Of a stretch of 64,000 nt of DNA, positions 22,510 through 35,925 are shown one piece after another. Each line of letters opens with the position of its first letter. Position 1 is the stretch's first letter. Location of the stretch: positions 263,612 through 327,611 of the forward strand of contig QKWP01000261.1 in the NCBI GenBank assembly GCA_003550325.1, read 5' to 3'. The position numbers were made by a program, and so were the translations under genes. The stretch comes from Gigaspora rosea (taxonomy: Eukaryota > Glomeromycota > Glomeromycetes > Diversisporales > Gigasporaceae). The notes under the pieces are model-generated. The model was given only the letters and a program-made list of their open reading frames with translations. It searched no databases and had not been told where the DNA came from.

Positions 22510-25500
22510 TTATTTTTATTATTTTTTTTTTGGTGTTAAGGTGAGGTTTTGCCTTTATCTTTATTAATAAAATGTGTAAGATTCCTCATGAGGTTTCTCA
22601 GATTACAATTATTAATTATACAAGAATTAAGACTCAGACTATAGATAGAGTTATTTAATTTCTATCTAATTTATCTGCAACCTAAACCTACTAAAGTCGT
22701 TAAAACTCACCTAGATTTGAATATAGAGAATAGAGTTAGAAGGAAAACTATATTTAATCTAGTTGTGTGACCAGATTTCTATTTTTCTAAGTGCTAAGCC
22801 CAAAGGTGGGCATGTGCTATTGTTGTTTTCATGTTGTTGGTCTGGTAAGCCACAGATGCAGCTATAAGTATATAGAGTTCTGTTATAACATGGAGTATAT
22901 AAAGGTTTGGTAGATATAGTATTGGGTTGGGTAGAGCTAGTATAGATTTCCAATGTGCTAAATTCATGCAGTATGGTTTCCATAATTGTTTGTGAATCCT
23001 TTGTGAAAGTAGTAGAAGAAGCTTAATAGTAATATTAGCTGCATTTTTATAAGAAGTATATTGGGATATAATATTGATAAGTGATTTTGGAATATAACCC
23101 TGGATTGTAGTGTAAAAAGTTGTAGTATTGAATGGTATAGATTGTGTAAGTGAAAGGCAATAGTGAGTTAAAAGATTGTTGCGTAGCTGTTGTAATTCAT
23201 TGAAGGATAAGTCTGGTAGATCTGAAAAGGAGTATTGTGTAATTATGTTTTGGATAATATTTGAGATACTGGTTGAGTTTGGGCAAAATAGCCAATGGAA
23301 TCTGTGATCAGTTTGGTTGCATGTAATGCAGATAGGATGTATATTTGCAGAATTAATAGAAAGAAAATGTGAAAGGGTAGGAAGCATGTGTAACATGCAT
23401 TTAATGTGAAAGGATTTTTGAGAGCTGAACTGGAAATTAGTATAGTTGTAAGTGCGTTTATGATTGTGGTTGAGGTATAGCCAGGTTGCATTCCAATCTA
23501 TTTGTTGGGCTATAGGAATGATTTGTTGAATTCTATGTTGAGAGGACCACATAGCAATTCTATATGCATTGCAAATATTTTTGATAGCACAATGTGTAGG
23601 TTGTTCTATGCTGTATTTTTTGTAGGTAAGACAAAAGGAAGAGTTGTATATATTGTGGGGTTGAAATTCTAAAATAGGTGAAGATAGTAATTTTTTGCAA
23701 GTTCATCAGCTTTGTTGTTGTATATATCATTACTATGTGCTTGTACTTTATAGAATATGATGTTTAGAGAGAGTGATGTAATGAAATTAAGAAGAGTGTG
23801 CCAAATAGGCCAGTAGTTGTAAGAATATAGTTTGTTGTGGTTTTGTGTTTGTGAGATTAGAGTATTGTATTTTGAAATAATTGATAAGGAGTCAGTATAT
23901 ATGTATATTACTATTTCGAGGACATGTGCTAATTGCTGATAATATAGAAACTAATTCTGCTTTGTATAATAATGGCCAATTTTGAATTTGTGCAGAAAAG
24001 GAATAAGAGATCTGGTTATCAAAAACCTGGATTCATGCGATTCCTATAGTGCATCTTGGATCAGAAATATTAACAACAGAGCCATCAGTATAGAAGGAAA
24101 AGTTTGAGAGTATAGCATTAGATAGTGCTATAGTTTGAAGTTTGAAGTGGCTGAGGATTTTAGAAAGATATTTAAAATAGAGTTGCTATATATTGTAATT
24201 TGGGGAGAGGTGGAATATTAATAAAATGATGAGAGACAATAGAGTATAGTAAATCTAAGTAGTTAACATTGAGTTGGAGTTTGTTTATAGATTGGGTATA
24301 GATTTTTCTACCAAGAAATTTAGTAGATAATGTAGCTGATATATCTAGAGTGCAAGTGTTTTGAATTCTGTTTGAGTTTAGAGTACATCCCGAGCAGGGA
24401 GTACAGTGTGCATTTGGTGTAGGATATAAGGATGTAAGGCTAAGATCAGCATGTATTTTCCAGTGTGTTATAGAGATTGTATTTGTAGAGTGATTAAAAC
24501 GACGAGCTTTCCAATTATAATCTCTTGATCTAAGTAGGTTATTAGCCATGGTTTAGATTTGGGTTGAAGTGACCAGTTTGAAATGAGAGTGAATTAGTAT
24601 TAGAGAGATAGAGGAAGGTATTAATTTGGCGAGTAGAAGTATTAGATAGGATTTTATTTTCAAGTGTACAAAACCAGGTTGGTTTTTTTCCTGATATAAA
24701 ATTAAGAATTCTAGGAGAGATGTGTGGCCAAGCTAAAAGTGTTGCATTATCATAGGAAGTAAGTTGTTCTAAGAACATAATATATTTAGAACGTAGTTGA
24801 CGTTTAAAGATTATATATTGGGGGTGGTTGTATAGTAAGGATTCGAGTGGGGTGTAGGGTAAGTTGATAGTAAAGGGGCGTAGGATTTCAGAGTGTGCTG
24901 CAATAGAAAATTCAAGGTGCTTAAGTAATAAAATTATTTTGAAAGTAGTAGAATGTTTGTTAGGACCATCAATAAGAGGATTAGGATGTTGTAGTATATT
25001 AGTAGTAGACCATAAATTGTTTTGTAGCTGCTGTAGTCGAATATGTGTACTATTGCCAAGAAGGTATGGATCATTAAGCCGGAGCAAAAAAGCAGATAGA
25101 TGGTATTGCAATTGTATATCCCAGATATTTTTGATTCCATAGATATTGTGGTTTAGCATAGTACTATTGGGTGTGTTTCTTGCTAGTTTTGATTTATGCT
25201 TAGCAACAGTAAGATATTGGGAGAGGATTTTATTGCATATTGAATAGGTAAGAACAGTATTGTGTATATGATATTCGAGGATAGGTATAATGACATTGTT
25301 GATAATATAGCATGCTTGTTTATCTGTAACTTGTTTGGTATCAAGTGTGTTGATAAGTTCAGTAGCTTTCTAAGTAATTAATTTGGATTGTGTTGTAGAT
25401 TTGAGTGAGGTAAAGAACCAACATCCAAGAAACTTAAAAGGTGTTTTGGGAGTTTGGCATTGAATATTTTGGTGCATAAAGGAAATAGAAGGTGTATGTA

Positions 25501-25608
25501 TAGAATTGGATACAAGTATAGATTTTTGTGGGTTAACTTTAATATTAGCCATTTGGTAAAATGAAGAGGCTATATGCAGAATTTGCTCTAAATGCAATTG
25601 AGATTCTG
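22510..25608 (-). mobile_element. 5'-truncated non-LTR retrotransposon (LINE with RNase H)
   Basis: Bounded by identical 15-bp direct repeats. It has a T-rich left edge (tattattttttttt; poly-A tail on the minus strand) and an abrupt 5' edge inside the reverse transcriptase, just after where the YxDD motif would be. This is the signature of target-primed reverse transcription that stopped early. It encodes the end of RT, an RNase H domain and a C-terminal zinc knuckle, all broken. It differs in sequence from the LINE at 27-37 kb, so it is a different subfamily. Confidence 0.88.
22794..25600 (-). pseudogene. LINE ORF2 remnant: RT end, RNase H, zinc knuckle
   Basis: Read on the minus strand. 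25597-25370 gives the RT thumb (ASSFYQMANIKVNPQKS, then FKFLGCWF). 25159-24172 is the connecting region in two frames. 24110-23700 is an RNase H domain with FYTDGSV, YKAELVSILSA and HIYTDSLSII, that is the D-E-D residues, and a final ADELAK. 23552-22794 ends with a knuckle CITCNQTDHRFHWLFC (C-x2-C-x7-H-x3-C). Breaks include frame changes between these blocks and a TGA where tryptophan is expected in RNase H (GIA*IQV). No RT catalytic core is present, so it cannot move itself. Confidence 0.85.
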
Positions 25609-25623
25609 CAGTTAATCTTTATT
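25609..25623. repeat. Right target-site duplication of the truncated LINE
   Basis: cagttaatctttatt, identical to 22495-22509. Confidence 0.85.
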
Positions 25624-25629
25624 CTAAAT

Positions 25630-27070
25630 AACAAAAATTTAAATTAATATAAGATTAGATTAAGGGTTAGTGTTAAAAGTTAGAGTAAATAATAGTATAT
25701 ACCAAATTTATTTGCTATATAGTGCATGATACTTAAAGACTAAAATCACATGACTTTGTCCTGTTTTAAAAATTTTATAGTAAATTTTGAAGTTTTGCTA
25801 ATTTTCTATATTTTGATTGGCTAAAATTTGAATTTTATATTTTAATTTGCTAAAATCTGATTGGCTAAAAATTTTTTAAAATTTTATTTTTAAAATTGAC
25901 CAATCATAGAAGACTAAATCACATGATTTGTCCTATTTTTGGCAATTTTTTTATGTATTGTATAAAATTAAGCATTTTTAAAATATAATAACTTAAAAAC
26001 AAATAATAATTTTTTTAAAAACCAAAGCTGCTAAGTTGTAGTAAATTAACTAAACTATGAGTTAGTGACTTCTTTTTTGAATATCTTTACTGTATCAAGA
26101 GCAATTAGCTTTTAAAACTAGAAAAATAGGAACTATTTAAAGTCTGAAGGACCAATATTTGATTTTTATATTACATCTGATAAGCCAATAAGCATCAGTT
26201 TTTAATTGTTTTTATTGTTTTATTGTTTTTTTATATTACACCTGATCTAGCCAATCAGAATTTAGAATTTGCTAATACACAGACATCAGGTGTACTAGTG
26301 CTCTACCTGTAGTGTCCTTCAAACAATTATTTTAGTCTTTAAGTGTCGTGTACTGTACAAAAAAAATTTGCATATTATACCTAATCTTTAAATTTAATTA
26401 GTAGATTATTGGGTATGATATACAAGCATATTGCAAGGTGTGATGCCTAATTTAAGTTTTTATTTTAAATTATTTTTTATTTTTTAAATTATTTTATTTT
26501 AGACAATTATCTTTCATCACTAGTATAATAAATCGCTACCTCTAATTGATCAATTATTTTGTTTGTTTTGATTTTATATTAATTAAAACAAATAGTGGCA
26601 GGTTAGAGTAGTATTAGGGTTAGGATTTGGTAGGGGCAGTAATTAGATAACCTCTATAACCCAAAATTTGCAAAGAATTTTTTTTGCTAAGAAAAAATTA
26701 TAGTTTCATAGTCAAAATTTTAAGTTAGAAGTAATTTTTTTAAAAAATAGCTGTTTTGCTTAGATTTCATATTATATCTAATTCTGTATTCTGATTGGTC
26801 AATCAGAGAGTAGTGATGCATCATACTGTTGATGAATAATAATATATAGTTATTTGATATAAAGTATCCAATAACTGGGGTTATTTGGAAAGTGGTACAA
26901 TTATATTATGATTTGTATAATCATAATTTTATTGTCATGCTAACAAATAATTAAAAGTATCTAAGCCAAAATTTGATCAGTTAATAGCTGGACCCTGCAG
27001 AGACCCATTAATCGACTAATCAATTCCAGCTCAAATTAGCAGTTATTAGTATGTAGTATCCAATAATAGT
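25630..27070. other. Gene-free, fragments of small repeats
   Basis: A direct pair gactaaaNtcacatgaNttt lies at 25739 and 25909. ttacacctgatc-type words at 26175 and 26235 relate to the 8.6- and 42.8-kb elements. 26460-26510 is a TTTTAAATTATT run. No coding region is visible. Confidence 0.5.
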
Positions 27071-27078
27071 ATTATTCA

Positions 27079-27259
27079 AGGACCCCAAAATATACATAGA
27101 TAGGTCAGGTTAATTATAGGATTACTAAAAAAGGAAAGATCTGCAATAAAACTTCAAAAATAAGCAAAAAAATTACTATAAATAGAAAAGATCTGCATAA
27201 AAAAACCTCAAAAATAAGCAAACTCATACCTGACCTATCTATGTATATTTCGGGATCCT
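27079..27259. mobile_element. 181-bp hAT-type MITE with 8-bp TSD
   Basis: Terminal inverted repeats aggaccccaaaatatacata... and ...tatgtatatttcgggatcct match at 30 of 32 bases (arms 27079-27110 and 27228-27259). An exact 8-bp duplication attattca flanks it (27071-27078, 27260-27267). The interior contains two copies of aaagatctgcaNaaaa and cctcaaaaataagcaaa-like words. The 8-bp TSD fits hAT transposases. No coding content. Confidence 0.88.
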
Positions 27260-27318
27260 ATTATTCAGTATCTGACAATGATCAAATAACTTATAACTTC
27301 ATATTAAGCTCTAATTAA

Positions 27319-27331
27319 GATAAGTCATATA
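27319..27331. repeat. 5' target-site duplication of the full-length LINE
   Basis: gataagtcatata, identical to 37045-37057 after the poly-A tail. Confidence 0.88.
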
Positions 27332-27380
27332 CGTGGAGGACCAAGATTATGACAGCCAGACCCAACGTACAGGGCAGGCT

Positions 27381-30300
27381 ATGGTACCCTGCGCAGCTAT
27401 GAGAACTGAACTTAAAACGGTGAGTGTTTCTACAGAAGACAACTATAGTACTTCAGATATCATATCTTCATCTCATTCTGAAGTACAACACTCCTTCAAT
27501 ACCTCTTTGCCATTAACTAATACCAACTCTAACAACTATCCAATATCAGAAACTTACGATGAATCGCTACTTATAAAAGATTTTAGTGATGAAGAAATTG
27601 AAATTCCTACAAACTCCTTAAATGACAATTATTCTGACCTTAACTCTTCTGAAATATATAACCCAACAACATGTTACAATAAATTTCTTTACTATCATAG
27701 ACTACAAACCCTACCTTCTCCACAAACTGTAGACACTTTCTTACAATATATACTAGAAAATTACCCCTTGTTTTATTCAGACCAATATATTAAAATTTCT
27801 GTCAAACCACATCCTCAAAGTGACTATTTCTTCACAGAAGCACATATTTACCTTCCATATGAAAACTTACTACCAGGTCACTTTATAATTTCATCTTTAG
27901 AAGAGCTACCAACCTTCTGTAATATAGAGCTTAAATCATTCAATAATAGCTTTCAAATACCAATCTTATCTAATAATCTCTTTTTTCTGACATCCAACTT
28001 ACAACACTATACAACATTAAACTCTAATACCAATACGACCTCTATATCCAATATTCAAACTAATATGAACAATTTTAATACATCTCCACATATACCAAAT
28101 CAAACTATAACACTTGAACCTGAATATATCTCAATCCCTATAAAAATAGCCTCACTTAATACCAATAGTCTTTTACAACTAACAAAAAAACTTCTTATTG
28201 AAGAAATCTTAAATCAAAATCTATATGATATCTTTGGTCTTTCAGAAACTCATTTAACACAAAAAGATGGCAGATTTCTAAACAACAAAATCAAAAACTA
28301 TACTAGTTTCTGGAGCTCTTTTTCCAATCCACATCAAACGGGTATAGGAATTTTTATCCACAACAAAATCTCCAAATATGTTGCGCGCATTCACAATTTT
28401 AATGGCCATATAATAGGTCTTGATTTTTATTTTAAAAACACTCCTATTAGGCTACTTCAAATCTATATCCCTACTACTGAAAAAAAACAACTCCGAAAAG
28501 AAATACAAGAACAAATTATCATATTGTGCCAAAATCCTAAATATTGATATATAATTATAGGAGACTTTAATAGTGTTCCTAACCCTCGAATTGACCGTCT
28601 TCCATCTAAAAAAACATCAATTCCTGAAACCCAACTTATCAAATATTTTATTAGTCACTAATACAAAGATATTTATCGTTTCTTTTTCCCTAACTCCTCA
28701 AATTTCACTTTTCAACGCTCAAATATTCAGAGTAGAATAGATTAAATATGGACTAATCTGAGTATTACAAATATAGATTATACAGATATTCTCTCAAACA
28801 GTTTGTTTGAATCAGATCACAATACTATCACACTAGAATTATCTGTCATAATTAACAAACCAAAAACACGTAAACAACATAAAAGGAAAAAATTTCTTTG
28901 GAAAAACTGCACCAAAGAAAATCTTAAAACTATGCAAACCAAACCACACTCAACTTGCAAAAACTACATTCACAAATAGATCAAATTATCAACCAAAACT
29001 AGCTTAACAATTTTTGGAATAAACTTCAAAAAACTTTCATTAAAGCTGCTACCAAACATATTACTTTTTACAAAATTAATACTATTAAAGAAATTAAAGA
29101 AACTTCTTCATCAAAACAAACTCCTCTCTTTTACAGATTTAAAGAAATACAATATCTCAAAAATCATTTTTCCTCCTCCAACTTCCTTCTACTTTGTGAA
29201 AAATATATTCTACAATACTCTGATTGTGCATTTCAACTACTAGCACCTATTCTATTACAAATTAAAGAAGAATTTCAGCAAATCAAAATTGCACTTAATA
29301 TTCAGCAACAACAAACTATCTATAAAGAAATTCAACAAAAAATTAAAAACTGTAACTAATCCTTTTTAGAAACCCCAAAACTTTTCTACAAAAAAATTCT
29401 TGAAAAATATAATAATATACATATTGATAGACTATCTATTGAAAACTCACTCCTTACAGAACATAATAAAATTCTTAATACAATCCATAATTACTTTTCT
29501 GAATATTTTAAAGAAAAACTACTTCAACCAATTCCATCCTCTTCTGAATTCTATCATCTCTATGAACCACATCCCGAATTTGAAGAATACTATCATAACT
29601 TATTCCAGGATATCACAAATCAAGAATGGCAGGAAATCTTAAATTATCTTCCAAACCAAAAGGCAGCAGGTCCCTCTGAAATCTGCTACAAACACATTAA
29701 ACATGCTAGTCACAAAGCACAAACACTCTTTAATAAATTTTTCAACAAATGCTTTCAACTTCAAAAAGTTCCTACAGATTGGAAGTCTTCGAATATATTC
29801 CTTATTCCAAAAAAATCTATTTGGGATTTTACCTTAAATCAAGTCCGTCCAATTTCTATTATAGAACCCTTCAAAAAAACCTTTACTAAAATATTTACTA
29901 AACGACTTGACCAAGTTATTTCTAATAACCATCTCCTATCTGATCTAAATTTTGCTGCTTCTAAAAACTTATCCACCCATATCCCTATACAAATCCTTTA
30001 TAATACTATCGAACACTACAAAATACACAACAAAGAAGCTTGAATTCTCTTTCAAGATATGTCTAAAGCATTTGACAAAATTAATATTTCACGTCTTCAA
30101 GATACCTGTAAAAGAATTGGTATTCCTAGTTTGGCTATCAATTTAATCACTGAGCTACATACATCAAGACAAGCAAGGATCATCACTGCTCATGGTCTTA
30201 CTTCATCTATTAACATTCAATCTGGAATAGAACAAGGAGAGACTTACTCTCCTCTACTTTGGAAAATTTACTATAATCCAATCCTTACCTTTATTCACCA

Positions 30301-32893
30301 AAAATACCAAAATCAAATGCTCAAAATTACATCACAATCCCTTTTGACATAATTACTAATACTACTGGTACTAGTATCTCAATACCACCTTTAGCCTATA
30401 TGGATAATACAACATGGCTCTGTGAAAACTCTAAAACTATGCAAAATATTCTCAATGACACATCTGAACTCTATAAAATTAATAATATAGAAGTCAAACC
30501 TACAAAATCTGATTTACTTCATATTCAATCTAAACCCTACAAGTCCCAAACAATATCCCTTTTATTCAATAACTAACCTATTCTACCCAGAAAGTCCAAT
30601 GATGTCATTAGATACTTAGGTATCTATTTTGATGGAAATGGTTCAACTAAACCAACATTTGATACAATTATTAACAAAATTGAAAACTTTATTTGTCAAA
30701 TAAAATACAAAAAACTTACACCCTTACAAATTTTATCACTTTTCAACCTTATACTCCAACCCTCTATTGAATATCTTCTACAAATATGCATTATTCATAA
30801 AAATCTTCAAACCAAACTATCTAGATTCTTTACTATTCAAACCAAAAAAATGCTCTCCCTTTCTAAAAATACTAACAATATAGTTCTTACCAATCCTATA
30901 ACATTTAATTTTCTACTCTCAACAATTTGATTCAAAAAACAAGTGCTTCTAATATTGAACGTATATTTAATACTAGTCCAATTCTCGTATTAAATCGTGG
31001 TTAACTAAAATATGGTCTCCCAATCTTACTCAAAATCTACTTATTTCACATACTCATAAAACAAAAAATTTTACACTCATTTTTCACCTTTCACAATTAG
31101 CCAAAAACAATATTACATTATCAAATCTCTCACTTAATTCCTACTGCCCAGATTTTCTCTCTAATATACATCTAATCTATGATATTCTTCCTCCAAACCC
31201 ACAAACTTCTACAATTAATAGTTTAAAAAACAACTGGTTACTATTTATTGAACAAATTACAACTGCAAACAATAAATATATCCTTCCATGGAATAACATT
31301 TATTTACATACTAACAAATCTACTAAAGGCCGTCAACCTTTATGGTTTTCCAATATCCTCCAGTCTATACAAGATAACACAATCACAACTACATGGCCTC
31401 ATCTTAACTTACCCTCAATTAACTCCTTTATTAATACAATATATCTTCTTTCTCCTTTATTAACTTCCAATTCTTTTTCACTTATACAAATACACTATAA
31501 CTCTAACAATAATCTCTTCTTATCACATCAAACTTCTTTATCAAAAACCACAACATACAGTATAAACTCCTCAGATTTAGGTTTTATACAACTACTACCC
31601 CATATTCTTCTATCTTTAAATACTCTTTCTTTATTTAATCTTCCCTACAACCAAATTAGCAAACTCAAAAATCCAACACATATTCAAATAGATTACAAAG
31701 AAATTCTTGCTCTAATCCATATATTCAACCTCACTACTGCCACAACTCCCTCTCAATCTATACAACAAATTCATATTCCTACACAAGAGATACAGCTTAT
31801 ACACCATCTAACCAATCATACTATCTACCAACATCAACTTACTAGTCTTTTGATACTCATTCAAAATCTAACTTCACAAGATCTTCACTTCTATACAGAT
31901 GCTTCAATCCAAAATTTACAATCTTCAAATATCAAATCTGGTATTGGCTGGATTTGTGAAAACAATACATCTATTAAATTCAATGCAGCTACTACTCCAT
32001 ATCCAGATTCAACACAAACTGAACTTGAAGCAATTATTTTCTTTCTCCTTACAATTCCTAATAATACTCATATAAATATTCATTTAGATAATAATACTGC
32101 AATCAAAAATCTAAAACAAATACACTCTTCTAAAACTATACAAAACAAAAATTGGGATATCATATCTATTATTAATTAAATTAAATATATCAAAAACATC
32201 TCATTTACCTTACACAAAGTTAAATCACACCTTAATTCTTTTCATAATCAAGCAGATCTACTTGCAAAACGTGGAACTAACAAACCAATACTCAAAATTA
32301 CCCATAATTTTCTAAATTTACCAATCCATTTTATGTGAAACAATCATCTTATACCTTTCAAAATAAGAACTTTTATTAAAAACATATATACTATACAAGA
32401 GCTATACTCCTGGACTACTCTTAAAATATTTAAAAACACATTTGAAATTAATTGGACACTTTGTTTTGCTATTCTAAACACACTTGAATACAATCATTCC
32501 AAATATTCTTTTAGAATTAAAATCTTAACTAATAATCTCCCAACAATGGAAAACCTTCATATTCGCTACCCATATCTATATCCTACTTCAAAATGCTCTC
32601 GCTGCTCTGATACTGAAGATACTCTACATATACTTATCTGTTCAAACAATAACAATAATATCCAACAATCTATAATTAGTATAATTACTAAAACACTAAC
32701 TTCTCTCAAAATTACTACTATATCCCCAGTTACAATTCTTAATATTCTTCTCCAATTCACACTTAACACACCTAGCCCAAAATATAACCTTCTTCTACAC
32801 TATATCATTGGAATTTACTCTTCTAATGTTTTTGAAAATATTAAATCACTCACTACTAAACAAACTAAATTATTTTTTACTAATTTGTCTAAC
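27381..32893 (+). pseudogene. LINE polyprotein remnant (endonuclease-RT-RNase H)
   Basis: The likely start is the ATG at 27381, 49 nt into the element; a frame open from 27333 begins with GTG. Order: Ser/Asn-rich N-terminus (27381-28130); endonuclease with KIASLNTNSL, GLSETHL, IIIGDFN (28551) and SDHNTI (28815); RT with GPSEICYKH, VPTDWKSSN, QVRPISIIE, FQDMSKAFDKIN (30053), SGIEQGETYSPLLW (30222) and AYMDNTTW (30393); thumb RYLGIYFDGNG (30610); RNase H YTDAS, TELEA, HLDNNTA, NQADLLAK (31890-32270); knuckle KCSRCSDTEDTLHILIC (32588). In-frame stops include TGA 28545, TAA 28660 and TGA 30041. An extra A near 28955 and a break near 30330 shift the frame. The second catalytic Asp of YxDD is Asn. 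The ORF continues after the hAT at 36577 (NLLDWFQNIIWSSRN). Confidence 0.88.
32886..32893. repeat. Left hAT target-site duplication
   Basis: tgtctaac, identical to 36569-36576. It lies within the LINE ORF. Confidence 0.93.
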
Positions 32894-33249
32894 TAGAGTT
32901 ATTACCCGGGTCAGAAAATAATGACCTGGACGGGTCAAGGTATTGACCTGGGTCATGACCCAGGTCAACGGGTCATATAAAAATCCTAAAAAAAAAAAAA
33001 CTCCTGATTTTCTTATTACAGTTATCGATTTTGGCAGGGCGGTTATACTGTTTTTTTAAAGTTGATATAACGCTCAAAAAAATTGGATCTTTCTAAAATT
33101 ATAACAAAGTTATTATTTTTTATTTTGATATATTACAATTTCAGTACAAACAATACAAAGCAAAATTGTTATTTATGAGGCTGAATTAAAAACATTAGTG
33201 CATTATCTAAAATCGGCTAAGCTATAATTTTATGGGATTTTTAAATTTT

Positions 33250-33590
33250 TGGTTGGTGATAGTGTGAGAAATAATGACAGTTTAATGTACATACATATAT
33301 AGAACAAATCAGCAAGCATTTCAAGATTATTGCTATTACTCCTATGGAATTGGTGTAACAGATTTGATTTCCCTGCATATACAGAATGGATTGGTAAGTA
33401 TCCCAAGATTATTTTATCATTCTATGGAATTGGTATAAGAATAACAGTTTGATTTCTTGCTTTCATGTATATACATAGAATCAGTTGGTAATTATGGAAC
33501 TAGTGTGAGAAAGAATGATGGATAGTTTAGATTTCTTGTGCCGTACGTACGTATATAGAATTGTTTAGTAATTACTTCAAAGTTTTAACG
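33250..33590. repeat. Degenerate ~100-bp repeats in the hAT 5' region
   Basis: Three to four imperfect copies of a unit containing gaattggtgtaa-, cagtttgatttcttgc-, tatatacatagaat- and ttcaagattatt-like words precede the transposase ATG. They could serve as subterminal binding sites. Alignment by eye only. Confidence 0.5.
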
Positions 33591-33771
33591 ACCAAATTTC
33601 ACTTATAAATGCTTACTAGTTGGTCTGCAAAAAGCCAAATTATATCTGTTAAAATTGAATATTATTAACTACACAAAACCAAATTGTATATCGTAAGTAC
33701 TATTACATATTATTATGATTTATCAGTTTATTGCAAACAAGTAATTAACAATATTATTTTTATTCTATAGA

Positions 33772-35925
33772 ATGATGACTGACGAATATTTAGATAATAT
33801 GGTGTTAGAGTCTGAGGATAATTATTTGTATGAGCCTGAAGATGTTGATTTGAACGAGCCTGAGAATTCTAATTTGAATGAGCCTGGTGGTGTTGATTTG
33901 GATGAGCCTGGTGGTGTTGATTTGGATGGGTCCGAATCTAGCAATACAGATAGTAATGATAATAATGAAGATTCATTTCAGTCCTCTACATTATCACATA
34001 CTGGTAGGAAATTGTTAGTCAAAAAAAAAATTGAAAAACCAGGTGGTAGTCCTGTTAAAGAATTTTATGAAATAAGATCCATTGATAATTTAGAGTATTG
34101 GGTTTGTCGCCATAAAAGTTGTATTTCACGAACAAAATATTTAAAGGACAGATCTACTTCTAATTTATGGCGACATTTGAGAAACAATCATCATATTTCA
34201 TGAGCTATGGTAGAAGGTGGTCGAGTAAAAGTTGCAGTAAATAGTAATAATAGTTGTGAATTTTCTGTAACTCCTGAATCCTCACAACCAACAATAGTGC
34301 AGTCATTTAGCAAAGTGAAAAAATATATATCGAATATTCCTAAACAAAAAAATTTTGATAATAATATAACTGCATTTATAGTCGAAGAACTTCAACAATT
34401 TTCAATTATTCAATCATGAGTGTTTAAAAGAATAATTGAAGGACTCAATACCCAGGCTAATATACTTAATAATAATCATCTAAAAGAAATTCTCATCAAT
34501 TCCGAGGATAAAATTTTGCAAAACCTTCGCGAGTATGCACATGATAGTGCTGAAATTAATTATGTTTCTTTTACCACTGATATGTGGACATCGAATAATG
34601 GAGATCCGTATATCGGACTTACTCTACATTGGATAAATGATAGTTTTCAAGTAAAAGAGATTACTGGTAACATTTCATATCTCCCATATCCCCATACCTC
34701 AGAATGCCTTTTAAATAAAATTGTTGAAGTTTTAGATAATCTTCAACTTAAGCGTATAACTGTTAGTAGTACAGTTGATAACGGAGCAAATATCAAATTA
34801 TGCTTAGAAAGGTTAGAACGAAAGTATGGCATTTTTAGAATCCATAGTTTTGGACACACTTTACAGCTCGCAATAAATGATGCATTAAAAAGTTGTTTCA
34901 AAATTACTAATTTAATAAAATGATGCAAAGATATTGTGTCGCATTTTAGTGGAAGTCCGAAGCAAAAGCAGTTTCTTTTAGAAGCTCAAATGGAGATTGA
35001 AGACTGGAATAACTTTCTTTTTGTAGTTCGTGACGTCTCGACGAGGTGGAATTCTACATTTTATTTATTAAAATGACTGACAATTCTTAAACCAGCAATG
35101 TATCGATACAAGTCATTTTTAGTCGAAATTAACGATAATAATTCGCTGAGAAGTTATGAAGAAAAAGAGCTGTCAGCGAATAAATGGGAAAGAGTAAATG
35201 AGTTAGTTAAATATTATATCCTTATGAGGTTATTACGAAAAATTGACCGGTTCGCAATATCCAACACTTTCTCAAGCATGGTTTGCTATTAATTTTATTA
35301 AAGTAAAACTTGATTGTGCAATAGTAAGTAATGCCGATATACAGAGGTTTGGCAATTGTCTTTATGAATCACTTCGGAAAAGATTTTTAGAACCAACAAA
35401 ACCGATCTGACTTGCCGCTTTTTTTGACCCACAAACAAAAGACATGCAAATATTTACAGAGGATGAGAAATAACAAACTATTTCAGAGGCACGCATAAAA
35501 TATCTCGAATTGGCTACTAATTATTATGAAGCAGGCAATATATCAGATTCAGCATCTAATAATACAATGCATAGTGAAGATATTTTTGCCAATCCTATGG
35601 CTAGTCGTTTTTAAGAGGATTTAGATCCAGATAATAATAATATTGCTAACTGTGAATTTAATTTATATTTATTACTGCCAAGGGTTCCAAGCGAAACAGT
35701 CATCCTTCAGTGGTGAAAATTAGATTACCCTATACTTGCAAAACTTGCTCACAAGTATCTTTGTATTCTGGCCACATCAGTCCTATCCGAACATCTTTTT
35801 TCCTCTGCAGGTCTCACAATTACCGAAAAAAGAACGTTCCTTAACCTCAATTTGTGGAATCAATTTTGCTTCTAAAATTGGCTCTGAAGCTTTGGTCTGC
35901 TTCACATGTTTTTGATTAGGTAATA
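33772..35925 (+). pseudogene. hAT-family transposase with BED zinc finger, disrupted
   Basis: Starts ATG 33772. Acidic N-terminus with DLNEPxxxNLNEPGGVDLDEP repeats; BED-type finger (YWVCRHKSCIS, then LWRHLRNNHH); RNase H-like core with TTDMWTS and VDNGAN (DDE-type Asp residues); STRWNSTFYLL; and the hATC dimerisation end (KLDYPILAKLAHKYL, SEHLFSSAGL, EKRTFLNLN). In-frame TGA stops lie at 34201, 34417, 34921, 35074 and 35407, with TAA at 35471 and 35612 and TGA at 35716. The frame shifts between about 35210 and 35250. Near 35868 one missing T cuts the last ~15 residues. Several stops fit single C:G to T:A changes at Arg, Trp or Gln codons. It is non-functional; the intact termini could still be mobilised in trans. 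Confidence 0.9.

Noticed and set aside
27333..27380. Start of the LINE ORF at 27333
   Set aside because: The codon there is GTG, directly at the element edge. The first ATG in frame is 27381.
28545..35718. Repeated in-frame TGA at likely tryptophan positions in the LINEs and hAT, raising the idea that TGA is read as Trp
   Set aside because: TAA stops are also present in the same frames, many TGG codons remain, and several TGA sites fit Arg (CGA) as well as Trp. The intact RBR and kinase genes use TGG. Ordinary C:G to T:A decay explains it.
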